Source: an uncultured Gemmataceae bacterium (GTDB lineage: Bacteria > Planctomycetota > Planctomycetia > Gemmatales > Gemmataceae). Taken from it: a stretch of 64,000 nucleotides of DNA. Of the stretch, positions 9,144-18,075 are shown piece by piece; the first letter of the stretch is position 1; each line of letters begins with the position of its first letter. The position numbers and the translations under genes were made by a program. The stretch is taken from assembly GCA_937923405.1 (NCBI GenBank), contig CALDUY010000005.1:303400-367399 (forward strand), given 5' to 3'. Below the pieces are notes generated by a model. The model was not told the DNA's origin and did not search any database. It saw nothing but the letters and a program-made list of their open reading frames with translations.

Positions 9144-9374
9144 ATGGGCTATAACCGTTCCGGCCATCGACGCACGCAGCGGCTGAAGCGCCACAAGAAG
9201 CATCTGGAGCACCTGGCTCGCAAGGCCGCCCAGCAGCAGCAACAGGCGCCCCCCCGGCGAAGTAACGTCCACTTCCCCCATCTGCGACACCGAGCTACTT
9301 CGGTGTCGCTTCTTGTTTACACGTCTTTGCGCTTCATGAACCACCACGTCGCCACCAGCAAGCCGCACAGTTGA
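9144..9374 (+). CDS. Small basic protein, probably frameshifted at a poly-C run
   Basis: A good AGGAG precedes ATG 9144. The first 34 residues are strongly basic (MGYNRSGHRRTQRLKRHKKH) and end in a poly-Gln run. As written, the frame passes through a run of seven C (9249-9255), then through a terminator hairpin, and overlaps the end of the convergent ABC gene. One extra C would give a 40-residue protein ending APPPAK at TAA 9263-9265, just before the hairpin. The true product is therefore probably about 40 residues. The basic composition suggests nucleic-acid or ribosome contact; no family recognised. Confidence 0.6.
   Translation: MGYNRSGHRRTQRLKRHKKHLEHLARKAAQQQQQAPPRRSNVHFPHLRHRATSVSLLVYTSLRFMNHHVATSKPHS
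9284..9317 (+). terminator. Rho-independent terminator between convergent genes
   Basis: GCGACACCGA (9284-9293) pairs perfectly with TCGGTGTCGC (9300-9309) around a 6-base loop, followed by TTCTTGTTT. It lies inside the extended frame of the small basic gene, which argues that the real stop is upstream. Confidence 0.8.
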
Positions 9375-11938
9375 ATTAGCAACGCTAGGCAGGGTAGCTG
9401 CAGCGAATCCGGATGCTGAACGTAGCCGGGGAAGTCCGGTGCCAGTTCGTTCGCGCCCAGGTGGATCGCTCGATAAGCCCAGTAGACCGGCGACAGCAAC
9501 ATGGCCAACCAGTGTAGCACGCCCGTCTCGACGGAGAGGATGCCGCCGCCGAGAATCATCTGCGGGATGAGGACGTAGGGCAACAAAGCGTTGGCTCGAT
9601 CGGGGCTGGACACACAGGCGGAAAGCAACAACCCCAAGGCTACGCCAACCATCGCCAACAGCGAGAGTACGCCGAACTGTTGCGGATAGTTCAGCATGTG
9701 GATCGGCGGCGGCGCGGTGTAGCCGGGCACATACCGAGCGAGCAACTCCAGCACGCCGTAGAGAATCAGCATCAACACGCCGGCATGTAGCATGGTGATG
9801 AAGCTCAAAACGATGAACTTGCTCGCCAAGTAGGGACTGATGCGAAGGTTGACGGCGCGTTCGCGGCTGTAGATCGCTTCCTCCTTGACGATCTCCTTGG
9901 CCGCGTTGTTACAGCCGAACCAGAGAACAATCATCGACAAGATGAACAGCAGCATGTAGGTGAAGCGCGGATTAATGCCCTGCGCGCGAGGAACGACCGA
10001 TCCCTGGACGTTGAGAATCTGTTCGCTGAGCTGCGACTTCTGTAGCTGACGCAATCCCTCCATGAGTTCCAGCCCGGTATACTCGAAGGTCTCGCCGTCC
10101 AGGTCGAACTTGAGTCGCGTCTGTTGCAGCGCCAGAGTCTCGGCAGGAGAGCGATTTTTACTGGTCCAAGCGCGAAGCTGGTTCACTAGTTCGTTGGCAT
10201 TCACCGTCGTTGGCACTCCGGCGATGCTGAGTTGGATTTTCGACAACGCTTGTTGCTGCTCCGTCGTCAAGGGACGGTCGTTGTCCAATAATTTGCCTAG
10301 GGCCTGACTAGCTCGCAGCGCTTTGGCCTCATCGTCGGTCAGGGGACGCAACAACGGCATTGGCCTGGTAAAGTTCTGTCCGAGAAAGCCAATGAGCAGG
10401 AACACCGCTACGATCGGCGCTTGCCAGACAAGCAAGCGGAGGCCGCGACGATCACCGCGGAGAAGTTCGAGATACCGGCTCGTTAATATCGCTAGTTGGT
10501 TCCAAGTTTCCTGAAGGGGCGACCAGAGATCGCGCCAGCGAAGTTTGCCACCTTCCAGCTGGCGGAAGTAGTCGGCCAAGGGAGGCAGCCGTTGCTCGAC
10601 GAAACGCCGACCCCCCGCGAGTACCGCCTGCAACCCACTACGTTCGGCGGACTCGTCAAGAATCGGCTCGACCGGCGCGGACACTTCTATCGAGGAGGCC
10701 AGCCGGCCCTCCACGTACTCACGATACAGCGAGCAATTCCGAAAGTCGCTTTCCCACGTGGCCAGTTCCCGCTCGGCAATCCGATCGTAAATCTCACAGA
10801 TGCGACTAACTCGGAAGTAGGAGAGAATCTCGCCGGGAGGACCGTAGTAAATGAGTTTGCCTCGGGCCAGAACGAGAGCAAGATGACACTGATCGACGTT
10901 ATCGACGTTGTGGGTAATGCAGATGATCGAGCGGCCATCGTCAGCTATGTGACGGAACAACCGCATCATCCGCGCTTCAGTGCCAGCATCTAGTCCGCTG
11001 GTCGCCTCGTCGATGTACAGCAAGGCTGGTTGAGCGAGCAGTTCGGCACCAAGACTGACGCGCTTGATCTGCCCCCCCGATAGGTTCGCCACCAAGGTAT
11101 CCCGATGGGGAACCAACTCCATCTCTTTAAGGACATACTCGATTCGAGATGTCATTTCTTCGGGGGCCAGATCGGGAGGCAGTCGCAGCCGTGCCGTGTA
11201 GTACAGCGCCCGATAGACCGTCAAACCGGTGTGAACGATGTCTTTCTGGGGGACATAGCCCAGCGACATGCGGAAGTTGTGGAAATGGCGATAGAAATCC
11301 TCGCCGTTGGCCAACACCTGGCCAGCAGTGGCCCGCCGCCGACCGTTGAGGCAATCCATCAACGTACTCTTGCCGCTGCCTGACGACCCCAGCAACGTGA
11401 CAAACTCGCCGGGCTGCACGACCAGGTTAATATCGTCAAGCAGTTTCCGCGTGCCCCCACCAGGAAGCCGGATGCTCTTTTCGAGACGTCGAGCTTCCAG
11501 GCGAAGGCTTTTACTGTTGTCCAGCGAGTGCAGCACGCCGTGCGTGATGGACAACAGAAACGGTCCGATGCCGATGCGATCGGTTTCGCGGATGCGTGTC
11601 GGTTCGCTGATCCGCTTGCCACTGATCCACACGCCATTGACGCTGGATAAATCGGTGACGTAAAGCCCGTCGGGATGCTGCTCGATGCGAGCGTGATAGC
11701 GCGAGACATTCGGATGCGCCAGTCGCACGTCGCAGTCAACGGCGCGACCAACCAACAACCGAGTCTTGTTGCCGAACAACGAGGGGACATCAAAGTCCTG
11801 CTGCATCGCGGCACGCTTGCCAACCTGCGTGGCGGTCATCAGAATCGTGGCATCGGCAAGAGCCAGCTTCTGCCCGCACTGCTGGCAGAAGTTGCCATCC
11901 GCGGGATTCTCGGCGTGACAGTGCGGGCAATACTTCAT
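9317..11938 (-). CDS. Zinc-ribbon/FHA/ABC transporter fusion with ABC-2 membrane domain
   Basis: 873 residues with four parts. A zinc ribbon holds C4, C7, C18 and C21. An FHA domain (about 60-115) has GRAVDCDVRLAHPNVSRYHA and would bind phosphothreonine. The ABC ATPase has Walker A GSSGSGKS (184-191), the signature LSGGQIKRVSLG and Walker B followed by DEATSGLD. An ABCG-type ABC-2 permease with about six membrane helices completes it. ATPase and permease in one chain make this a half-transporter that likely dimerises. The FHA domain suggests control by a Ser/Thr kinase (inference). Its ATG overlaps the stop of the WD40 gene (ATGA), so the two are co-transcribed. Cargo unknown. Confidence 0.9.
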   Translation of the reverse strand: MKYCPHCHAENPADGNFCQQCGQKLALADATILMTATQVGKRAAMQQDFDVPSLFGNKTRLLVGRAVDCDVRLAHPNVSRYHARIEQHPDGLYVTDLSSVNGVWISGKRISEPTRIRETDRIGIGPFLLSITHGVLHSLDNSKSLRLEARRLEKSIRLPGGGTRKLLDDINLVVQPGEFVTLLGSSGSGKSTLMDCLNGRRRATAGQVLANGEDFYRHFHNFRMSLGYVPQKDIVHTGLTVYRALYYTARLRLPPDLAPEEMTSRIEYVLKEMELVPHRDTLVANLSGGQIKRVSLGAELLAQPALLYIDEATSGLDAGTEARMMRLFRHIADDGRSIICITHNVDNVDQCHLALVLARGKLIYYGPPGEILSYFRVSRICEIYDRIAERELATWESDFRNCSLYREYVEGRLASSIEVSAPVEPILDESAERSGLQAVLAGGRRFVEQRLPPLADYFRQLEGGKLRWRDLWSPLQETWNQLAILTSRYLELLRGDRRGLRLLVWQAPIVAVFLLIGFLGQNFTRPMPLLRPLTDDEAKALRASQALGKLLDNDRPLTTEQQQALSKIQLSIAGVPTTVNANELVNQLRAWTSKNRSPAETLALQQTRLKFDLDGETFEYTGLELMEGLRQLQKSQLSEQILNVQGSVVPRAQGINPRFTYMLLFILSMIVLWFGCNNAAKEIVKEEAIYSRERAVNLRISPYLASKFIVLSFITMLHAGVLMLILYGVLELLARYVPGYTAPPPIHMLNYPQQFGVLSLLAMVGVALGLLLSACVSSPDRANALLPYVLIPQMILGGGILSVETGVLHWLAMLLSPVYWAYRAIHLGANELAPDFPGYVQHPDSLQLPCLALLIQLCGLLVATWWFMKRKDV

Positions 11939-14520
11939 CGTTGAGGTAACGCGGCCAGTCGAGCCAGCGCCTCCTTCGCCTCGCGGGTTAGTCGGCCATC
12001 CGCTCCACGAGCCAAAACCTCTAGCATCGTTCGCGCTTCTTTGCTTCCGATGGTCTCCAGCACCTCGACGACCCGGACCTCACGCAAGCGATCCGGCGAC
12101 AGAGTTGGTCCCTCGAGCGCCTCCAACAGCCGGCTCACGGTGCGCCGCACCTCGGCGCTCTTTGTCGTCGTCAGCGTTGTGCTCAATTCCGCCTCGACCT
12201 GCAAATCGAGCGCTTCCAGAGCAGCGGCTGCCTGCTTACGAGTGGCGGCGGTATCGCTCTCGAGATCGTCGATCCACTTCCGCACCTGCTTGGCATCTAC
12301 CGGAGTCACGGGACCGAGTTTCTCCTTAAACAGAGTCAGAGCGGCAGCGGGTTTCTCGCGCAATTGGGCCATCGCTCGAAAAGCCTGTTCGGCGTTGTCG
12401 CTAGCCAGGTCGGCCCAGAGTTGCTCCGAGGTGCGCTCAGTGCTAGCGACAGCCTCCTTTTGCTGCTTATTCAGATAGCTCATTTCCCAAATTAAAGCCG
12501 TACCGTCGCTGCTGGACGTCGCAAGTAACTTCCCTTCGGCAGAGAAGGCCAGATCGAGAATCGGTTCCTCGTGCCCCTGAAACAGTCCGACTGGCTTGCC
12601 GGTCAGATCCCAAACGCGAACCTCATTGCCACAAACCGCGACGAGTAGTTTGCCATCGGGAGTGAACTCACACCTGCCGCTGCCCCCAAATGGCATAGGG
12701 GCTACGTCGACGGCGATCGCCCCGCCTCCCGGAGCAGCCACGCCGGAATAGGCCAACGGATGTATCGGGCCTCCCCCACCACGCACAACGACTTCAAACA
12801 AGGGCTTGTCCCGACCCAAACGAAAGACCCGAATCACGCCATCGGAACTGGAGATCGCCACCAACTGCCCCACGGCAGCGAAGGCCACACCAGCAGGTTG
12901 CGGCACACAGAAACGGCAGCGTTTTTGTCCCGTGGCAAACTCCTGAATCGTGACTGCTTCTTCGTCAGGATTGATCCGAGCGAGCATTCGACCATCAGCG
13001 GACCAGGCCAGAGAAGTACTCGAGTTCGGCTGGCCCAACTCCCGCTTCCAGGAACGCTTAACTTTACCCGTTCGCAGATCGCGAATATCCGTTCCTGCCT
13101 GACTACTCGTCACAACCCAGCGACCATTGGGGCTGAACTGAGCCGTCGCCGACTGATCGAGATCATCCGCCTTCCAGAGATCTTGTTTGTTGTCCACTTG
13201 CTGCAACCGCAACACCTGCTCGGGAATCATGAGTAGAGCATACTTTCCCGTTCGATCGAGATCGAGCAATACCTCGTTGGTACCGAACTGCCGCGAACCC
13301 ATCAATTTGCCCGTTTGCGGATCCCAGATGCGCACTTGATTAGACATCGTCAAGCTGACCATTTCCTTGGGGCTGGCCCAGCGGACTGTGCGTAGAGGCC
13401 GCCGATCCCCTAGATTGGGCAGTTTCGACTTCATCGTTGTTAGGTCGAGGACGCGGATCAACGAATTTTCGATCAGAGCAAGGTTCCGTCGATCGCGGGA
13501 GAAAAAGGCCATCCCCATACCGTCCTCGGGATGCGAAATCAGCGACACGGAACCGACTTCTTTGCCTGTCAGTGCGGCGTAGCGATGCAGCTTGCCCTCA
13601 TAGGTAATAACCAGAAGCTCCTTGCCATCATGATTGAAAGTCGCAGTCATCAAATTATCGCTGGCTAGTCGGAATCCAGGCACTTCACGAACGACAGCGG
13701 TTTCTAACAACCGTGCCCGCCCCGGAGCGTGGGCCAGCAAATATTTCCCGTCCGGAGAGAAACAAAGGTTGAACATCATCAGCTCGCCGTTAGGCCCCAT
13801 ACTGTCGGGAGCGGGATAGGTGGTCAGCTTTTTGCGATTTATTACATCCCAAATAGTGATCTCCCCGGTCAGCGACGAGTTGGCGAGGAGTCGGCTATCG
13901 GGACTGAAGACATACTGGCCATTGCCGCCGAAATCGATGCCGGGGCCGCCCGGAAGAACCACTCCCCCCCCTGCTCCGCCCTGTTCCAGTTGAAACCGAA
14001 TCTTACCATCGGGCACGTCGAACACTCGGCCCCCTTCAGGCGTCGAAACGACCAACAGCTTGCCATCCGGGCTGAGCGAGGATCCCATCGACTGAAAGCC
14101 CATCTTTTCATAGATACGCTTTTTAGGACTATTCAAATCCTTAATATAATCTATACCATCCATACTTAGGAAGTAGACCCCTCCATCGGGGGCAATGGCA
14201 GGGGCGTCGGCTCCATCACGGATCGGCACCGCGCGCCGCTGCAACAGCTTGCCCGTGGTCAGATCCCAACGACGCAACTCCTGGCTGAATATCCCGCCGT
14301 AGGTGATCAGATGTTTGCCGTCTGTCGTGAACGACGCTTGTTGTAATCCGCCATGTCGTAGTCGCAATGTCCCATAACGAGCCAATGCCCCGGGCGGTAA
14401 GGGATCGCCGAATTGATCGAGCCGTTGCGCTGTCTGGGCGCGAGTTTCACCGACGAGACCGAACAAACTAGCGAGCAGGACGAACCCAATCACTTGCTGA
14501 GCACAAGCTAGGCACCGCAT
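11935..14520 (-). CDS. Exported WD40-repeat protein with helical C-terminal domain
   Basis: 861 residues from ATG 14520, which has GGGAG 6 bases upstream; another in-frame ATG at 14526 touches that site. A signal peptide (to about GETRAQ) is followed by roughly a dozen WD40 blades with FSPDGK and WD pairs (e.g. LWEMSYL, VWDLTGK). The last 190 residues are alpha-helical, HEAT-like (TRKQAAAALEALDLQVEAEL). WD40 beta-propellers act as protein platforms. The stop overlaps the start of the FHA/ABC gene, so a link with that exporter is likely. Confidence 0.85.
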   Translation of the reverse strand: MRCLACAQQVIGFVLLASLFGLVGETRAQTAQRLDQFGDPLPPGALARYGTLRLRHGGLQQASFTTDGKHLITYGGIFSQELRRWDLTTGKLLQRRAVPIRDGADAPAIAPDGGVYFLSMDGIDYIKDLNSPKKRIYEKMGFQSMGSSLSPDGKLLVVSTPEGGRVFDVPDGKIRFQLEQGGAGGGVVLPGGPGIDFGGNGQYVFSPDSRLLANSSLTGEITIWDVINRKKLTTYPAPDSMGPNGELMMFNLCFSPDGKYLLAHAPGRARLLETAVVREVPGFRLASDNLMTATFNHDGKELLVITYEGKLHRYAALTGKEVGSVSLISHPEDGMGMAFFSRDRRNLALIENSLIRVLDLTTMKSKLPNLGDRRPLRTVRWASPKEMVSLTMSNQVRIWDPQTGKLMGSRQFGTNEVLLDLDRTGKYALLMIPEQVLRLQQVDNKQDLWKADDLDQSATAQFSPNGRWVVTSSQAGTDIRDLRTGKVKRSWKRELGQPNSSTSLAWSADGRMLARINPDEEAVTIQEFATGQKRCRFCVPQPAGVAFAAVGQLVAISSSDGVIRVFRLGRDKPLFEVVVRGGGGPIHPLAYSGVAAPGGGAIAVDVAPMPFGGSGRCEFTPDGKLLVAVCGNEVRVWDLTGKPVGLFQGHEEPILDLAFSAEGKLLATSSSDGTALIWEMSYLNKQQKEAVASTERTSEQLWADLASDNAEQAFRAMAQLREKPAAALTLFKEKLGPVTPVDAKQVRKWIDDLESDTAATRKQAAAALEALDLQVEAELSTTLTTTKSAEVRRTVSRLLEALEGPTLSPDRLREVRVVEVLETIGSKEARTMLEVLARGADGRLTREAKEALARLAALPQR

Positions 14521-14561
14521 GAACATCTCCCTGGTTGAGCCGTAACTGTTCCTTGGCGATC

Positions 14562-15209
14562 TTACACGGTCGACGCGATCATCGCCACTATTCGTTGGAG
14601 AGAAGCCATGGCCCCGACGCCGACATCTCCGCAGGCCAACAGACGAGATTCAGGAGCAACCACCTTAAGCGAGTGACAATGGAGATTGATCCAATCGGGC
14701 AGTTCGTCGAGTGTCAGATCACTCGGCGGCAACTGCCCTGCGTCGCTAGCCAGCTGCCGCAGATGCCGCGCCGTCGCCGGATGTTGCCACATCAGGGTAT
14801 TCATCGCCGGAGCCAACACCACGCGCCGTTGCGTGTCCCAAGCGCGATAAACGCACGTCAAGCAGTTGTCGCACAGGCCGCCCGCGAGTTTGGCTAGCGT
14901 GTTGGCATCGAGAGGCGCGATCAGCAGTAGGTCGGCCCATCTTCGCAACTCAATGTGCAGAACCGTATCCTCTCGCTGATAGAGACGCCCTTCGCTTCGT
15001 CCGGGCCATTCGTCCTCCTCTAAATAGACGAGACTCGGATCGCGAAGTTGGCCAGAGAACGGCTGAATAGTTTCGGGACGAAAAAAATAGGTAGCGGCCT
15101 GAGTGGCGACAATCTTCACCTGATGCCCCGCAGCTAGCAGAGCCTGAAATAACTCCGGTGTCTTGATCGCCGCCACCGAACCAGTCACGCCCAACAGCAC
15201 TTTAGCCAT
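14562..15209 (-). CDS. coaC: Phosphopantothenoylcysteine decarboxylase (CoaC), stand-alone
   Basis: 215 residues; the start at ATG 15209 begins with the flavoprotein motif (KVLLGVTGSVAAIK). It decarboxylates 4'-phosphopantothenoylcysteine with FMN in CoA synthesis. Visible signatures are H85 in LHIELRRWAD (the expected catalytic His), IAPLDANTLAKLAGGLCDNC, and PAMNTLMW at 134-141, the substrate-clamping PxMNxxMW motif. In most bacteria this domain is the front half of fused CoaBC; here it is separate and lies 22 bases after the coaB gene. Confidence 0.88.
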   Translation of the reverse strand: MAKVLLGVTGSVAAIKTPELFQALLAAGHQVKIVATQAATYFFRPETIQPFSGQLRDPSLVYLEEDEWPGRSEGRLYQREDTVLHIELRRWADLLLIAPLDANTLAKLAGGLCDNCLTCVYRAWDTQRRVVLAPAMNTLMWQHPATARHLRQLASDAGQLPPSDLTLDELPDWINLHCHSLKVVAPESRLLACGDVGVGAMASLQRIVAMIASTV

Positions 15210-15231
15210 CGCCGTTGTCCGTAGTGTGAAA

Positions 15232-15969
15232 TCAGGAACTCGCGCGTCGTGGCATGGCCTCGATCCGCTCCCAAAGTCGGCTGGCCAGATTCGCTCGGGA
15301 AACCCGTTCGTACAGTCCGGCCCCGGCACCGATGTAGGCATACGTCGACGAGCCTTCCAGGGTGTTGGCGACCATCAAATCGGCCTCGGAATGTGCTCGG
15401 GAGCGTTCGGCGATCTCCAGCAGCGCCTCGTCGGAGACGCCTACTTCCAGCTTAAACTTGACCAACACGCCGCGATAGTCCCAGTCTCGGCGAATGCGGT
15501 CGATCAGTTTCGGCGCACGCACTAGACGAATCCACAATTCTTCTTCGTCGCTTTTGACCTTGTTTGCCTGACGATCGATCAAGGTGGGTGGAACGCCATA
15601 CCATTGGCGATTGCCGGGATCGAAGCGTGTGGCCGGAGCCAGAGAATAGACTCCCGCGCTGAGATAATCGCTGACGGCGGCACAGTGAACGATCACGTCG
15701 AGTTGACCGGCGACGATACTCTCCTGCATACGACTTTGCAGATCTTCAAAGGTACGATAGTGCTTCAACTTCCAGCGATCGTGCAGGGGTCTGGCTGGAG
15801 CCAGACTGCCCACTGCCTCCGGATGCGACGTTAACAACGTGACGCGATGACCGCGAGCATGGGCTTCCAAAGCGATCGCCGCTCCGGTCTTGCCCGCGAA
15901 AATGTTTGTCAGGCAGCGAACTTTATCGATGAGAGCCAGCGTGTTGCCCGCCGTGACCAGAACCTTCAT
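15232..15969 (-). CDS. coaB: Phosphopantothenate-cysteine ligase (CoaB), stand-alone
   Basis: 245 residues from ATG 15969 with GGAGG upstream. It couples cysteine to 4'-phosphopantothenate, the step before CoaC. Family features are VTAGNT near the start, IDKVRCLTNIFAGKTGAAIA, HCAAVSDY (the substrate-binding AAVSDY), the lysine-containing segment NKVKSDEEELWIRLVRAPKL, and LMVANTLEG near the end. Transcribed ahead of coaC, the reverse of the domain order in fused CoaBC. Confidence 0.85.
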   Translation of the reverse strand: MKVLVTAGNTLALIDKVRCLTNIFAGKTGAAIALEAHARGHRVTLLTSHPEAVGSLAPARPLHDRWKLKHYRTFEDLQSRMQESIVAGQLDVIVHCAAVSDYLSAGVYSLAPATRFDPGNRQWYGVPPTLIDRQANKVKSDEEELWIRLVRAPKLIDRIRRDWDYRGVLVKFKLEVGVSDEALLEIAERSRAHSEADLMVANTLEGSSTYAYIGAGAGLYERVSRANLASRLWERIEAMPRRASS

Positions 15970-15990
15970 GCTCGCCTCCCAACATGCGAA

Positions 15991-16014
15991 AAGGGCCGCG
16001 CGCTTCGCGACCCT
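15991..16014 (-). terminator. Hairpin downstream of the 16055 gene
   Basis: On the minus strand AGGGTCGCG and CGCGGCCCT form a GC-rich stem (one G-T pair) followed by TTTT. It lies between the gene ending at 16055 and the coaB start. Confidence 0.5.
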
Positions 16015-16054
16015 TCTCTTTATAGTAGCCGATCGCAAGGCGAACGGCTCGAAC

Positions 16055-16789
16055 TTAGCGAACAGCTAGAGGCAACGGCAAAGAAACCAGCCGCCACATC
16101 CGGCCGGTCTTGGAAAAGAAGTAGATTGGACTATCCTCCGCCTGCATCATCCAACCGTCGAGGGTGGTCGGCTTGTCGATCTGCGGAGTGCCCTGGATCA
16201 GATGCCACACGCGGCCTTTGTCATCGCGCATCTGCCGACCGCAGCGCCAGTCGACCAAGGTCAGCCGCTCGTGAATGACCCGCGCGCGATCGTCTTCGAC
16301 ATGCTCCTTGTCCTTCTTGGGCGCGTCTTTGGTGGCTTTCGGTTCGTCCTTGGCCGGCACCTGGAATTTGACTTCTTCCTTGTCGATCGCCTTGGGAGGC
16401 TTGTTGTCGATCTTAGGCGGAGTCGTGATCCGTCCCGGCTGCGACGGGTTCCGGTTGCCGTTGAGGAGCGTGGACGGCATCGGCCATTCGATCCGCTTGC
16501 CGTTATACGCTCCCGGTCGCGGGGTGGTGTCGATCAGCCGACGATCCAGCTGTGGATCGACCGGCAAAGCGTCGCGCACGCTTCCTGGGATGTCGTAGAT
16601 GGTGGTGATGCGCTGGCGATTCTGCATACACTCTTGGACTTGTGGCATGACTGGCACGCCGCCCGGTGCGTTCAGCACCGTAGTGATGCGTTGTCGATTG
16701 ATCCGCAGGTCGTGCGTGATCACTTCACCCGCCCAGACAGGGATCAGAATCCCCAGCAGGGCGAGCACTGCTAACAGGCGCAGTTTCAT
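16055..16789 (-). CDS. Secreted hypothetical protein with an internal repeat
   Basis: 244 residues from ATG 16789 with GGAG upstream. A signal peptide (MKLRLLAVLALLGILIPVWA) precedes two similar copies of a motif NRQRITTxxxxPGxV, near residues 30 and 61. A Lys/Pro/Asp-rich middle follows, then a C-terminal block with several Trp (VDWRCGRQMRDDKGRVWHL). No family recognised; probably periplasmic or cell-surface. Confidence 0.75.
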   Translation of the reverse strand: MKLRLLAVLALLGILIPVWAGEVITHDLRINRQRITTVLNAPGGVPVMPQVQECMQNRQRITTIYDIPGSVRDALPVDPQLDRRLIDTTPRPGAYNGKRIEWPMPSTLLNGNRNPSQPGRITTPPKIDNKPPKAIDKEEVKFQVPAKDEPKATKDAPKKDKEHVEDDRARVIHERLTLVDWRCGRQMRDDKGRVWHLIQGTPQIDKPTTLDGWMMQAEDSPIYFFSKTGRMWRLVSLPLPLAVR

Positions 16790-16967
16790 CGCGGTCTCCT
16801 TGAGACAACTACGCCGGTCCGGCTGGGGTGGTTGTTCCGGCTTTATCAAATTAGCCGAATTCTCTCAGTTTGACAAGTTTAACGATTATTCTTTTTGCAG
16901 TGATTAAATGGGGAGCAGGGGTTGGCCGAGTTGTAAGGATTAAATTGGCTGTATTGCAGATAACGGA

Positions 16968-17005
16968 AAGAGCGGGTCAGGAGAGTCTTCTCCTAACCCG
17001 CTCTT
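16968..17005 (-). terminator. Strong hairpin terminator of the tad locus
   Basis: AAGAGCGGGT (16968-16977) pairs with ACCCGCTCTT (16996-17005), and AGGAG (16979-16983) pairs with CTCCT (16990-16994) around a short loop. On the minus strand TTTCC follows. It lies 43 bases beyond the tadC stop. Confidence 0.75.
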
Positions 17006-17047
17006 CCAAGTCGACAATCGAACTTGAGGTAGCCGAGCCGCCTTAGC

Positions 17048-18052
17048 TCACTGCTTGCCCTGCGGTTCAGTCGGCGTCGCTGCCGGAGCCGTATCCTCCA
17101 CACCCTGAGGCGTCGGCGTCGGGGTGCGTGGGTTAGCCGTCGACGTCACCGTGCCCCTGGCATCGCGGACCAAGGTGTTCATCTGATCTCGGCGATACTT
17201 CCAGAACTCCAGATAGACTGGGCCGACAAGCACGATGGCCGATGCGATCCACAGGCAAAACAGCGTCGGGAACAGCATCCAGAAGTTCGAGCGGTTCGCC
17301 GAGGCTTCGGCTTTCTGGCGAAGATGGATACGCTGGCTGTCGGCCACCTCCAAAAGCGTGTTGACCATGTCCGTACCGAGGCGTTCCGACTGGGCGAGCA
17401 ACAAAGCCAGCGAGCGGATCTCCGGAACATCCAGCCGAGACGACCACTGAGACAACGCTTGTTCGAGCGAGTGCATCGAGGCCTGTTGGTAAACGATGTT
17501 CAACTCTTCGGAGAGATCTGGAAATGGTTTGGACAGTTCCGCGCTGGTCCGCTCGATACTGCCCAGCAGGTTCTGACCAGCCGTCAGACACAGGCCGATC
17601 ACGTCCATAGCGGTAGGCAGCCCGCGCACTAGTCGACGGGCACGCGCGGCGGCCATCTGCCCAAGAATGATACGTGGCAAGCTGAAGCCAAGAATTGTGC
17701 CCAGCAAGCCGAAGAATGCCACTTGGGGAATCTGGGCTGGCTCGACGAGGATGCACACCAGAGCCGTGCCGATCAGCAATCCCACCACCAGAATCGAACG
17801 AATCGCCAGATACTCGGTCAGAGCCGAGGGACGGTAGTATCCCGCCGTCCACAGTAATTTTTGCAGCTCTTCTTTGGTGTCGCGGAAGGCAGGGACGGCA
17901 GCGGCGAGGTCGCGGGCCAACGGATCAGGCGGGGCCGGATCCTGACGAGTCGGCTTGCGCGTACTCGCCAACAGAAAGAGGCGGACAACCAGATAGCCGA
18001 CAGCGGCTGCCGCCAAGCCGATGCCTAACACGGTGATCTGGACCTGATCCAT
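17048..18052 (-). CDS. tadC: TadC-like type II/IV secretion system inner-membrane protein
   Basis: 334 residues. Two adjacent ATGs (18055, 18052) follow AAAGGAG; 18052 has the better 6-base spacing. An N-terminal helix is followed by a T2SSF-type domain with paired membrane segments near the middle and near residue 290, and a Pro/Thr-rich tail. TadC and TadB form the inner-membrane platform of the Flp pilus. Last gene of the locus; its start region overlaps the end of tadB. Confidence 0.85.
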   Translation of the reverse strand: MDQVQITVLGIGLAAAAVGYLVVRLFLLASTRKPTRQDPAPPDPLARDLAAAVPAFRDTKEELQKLLWTAGYYRPSALTEYLAIRSILVVGLLIGTALVCILVEPAQIPQVAFFGLLGTILGFSLPRIILGQMAAARARRLVRGLPTAMDVIGLCLTAGQNLLGSIERTSAELSKPFPDLSEELNIVYQQASMHSLEQALSQWSSRLDVPEIRSLALLLAQSERLGTDMVNTLLEVADSQRIHLRQKAEASANRSNFWMLFPTLFCLWIASAIVLVGPVYLEFWKYRRDQMNTLVRDARGTVTSTANPRTPTPTPQGVEDTAPAATPTEPQGKQ

Positions 18053-18075
18053 CATGAACTCCTTTCCAGATGGCG

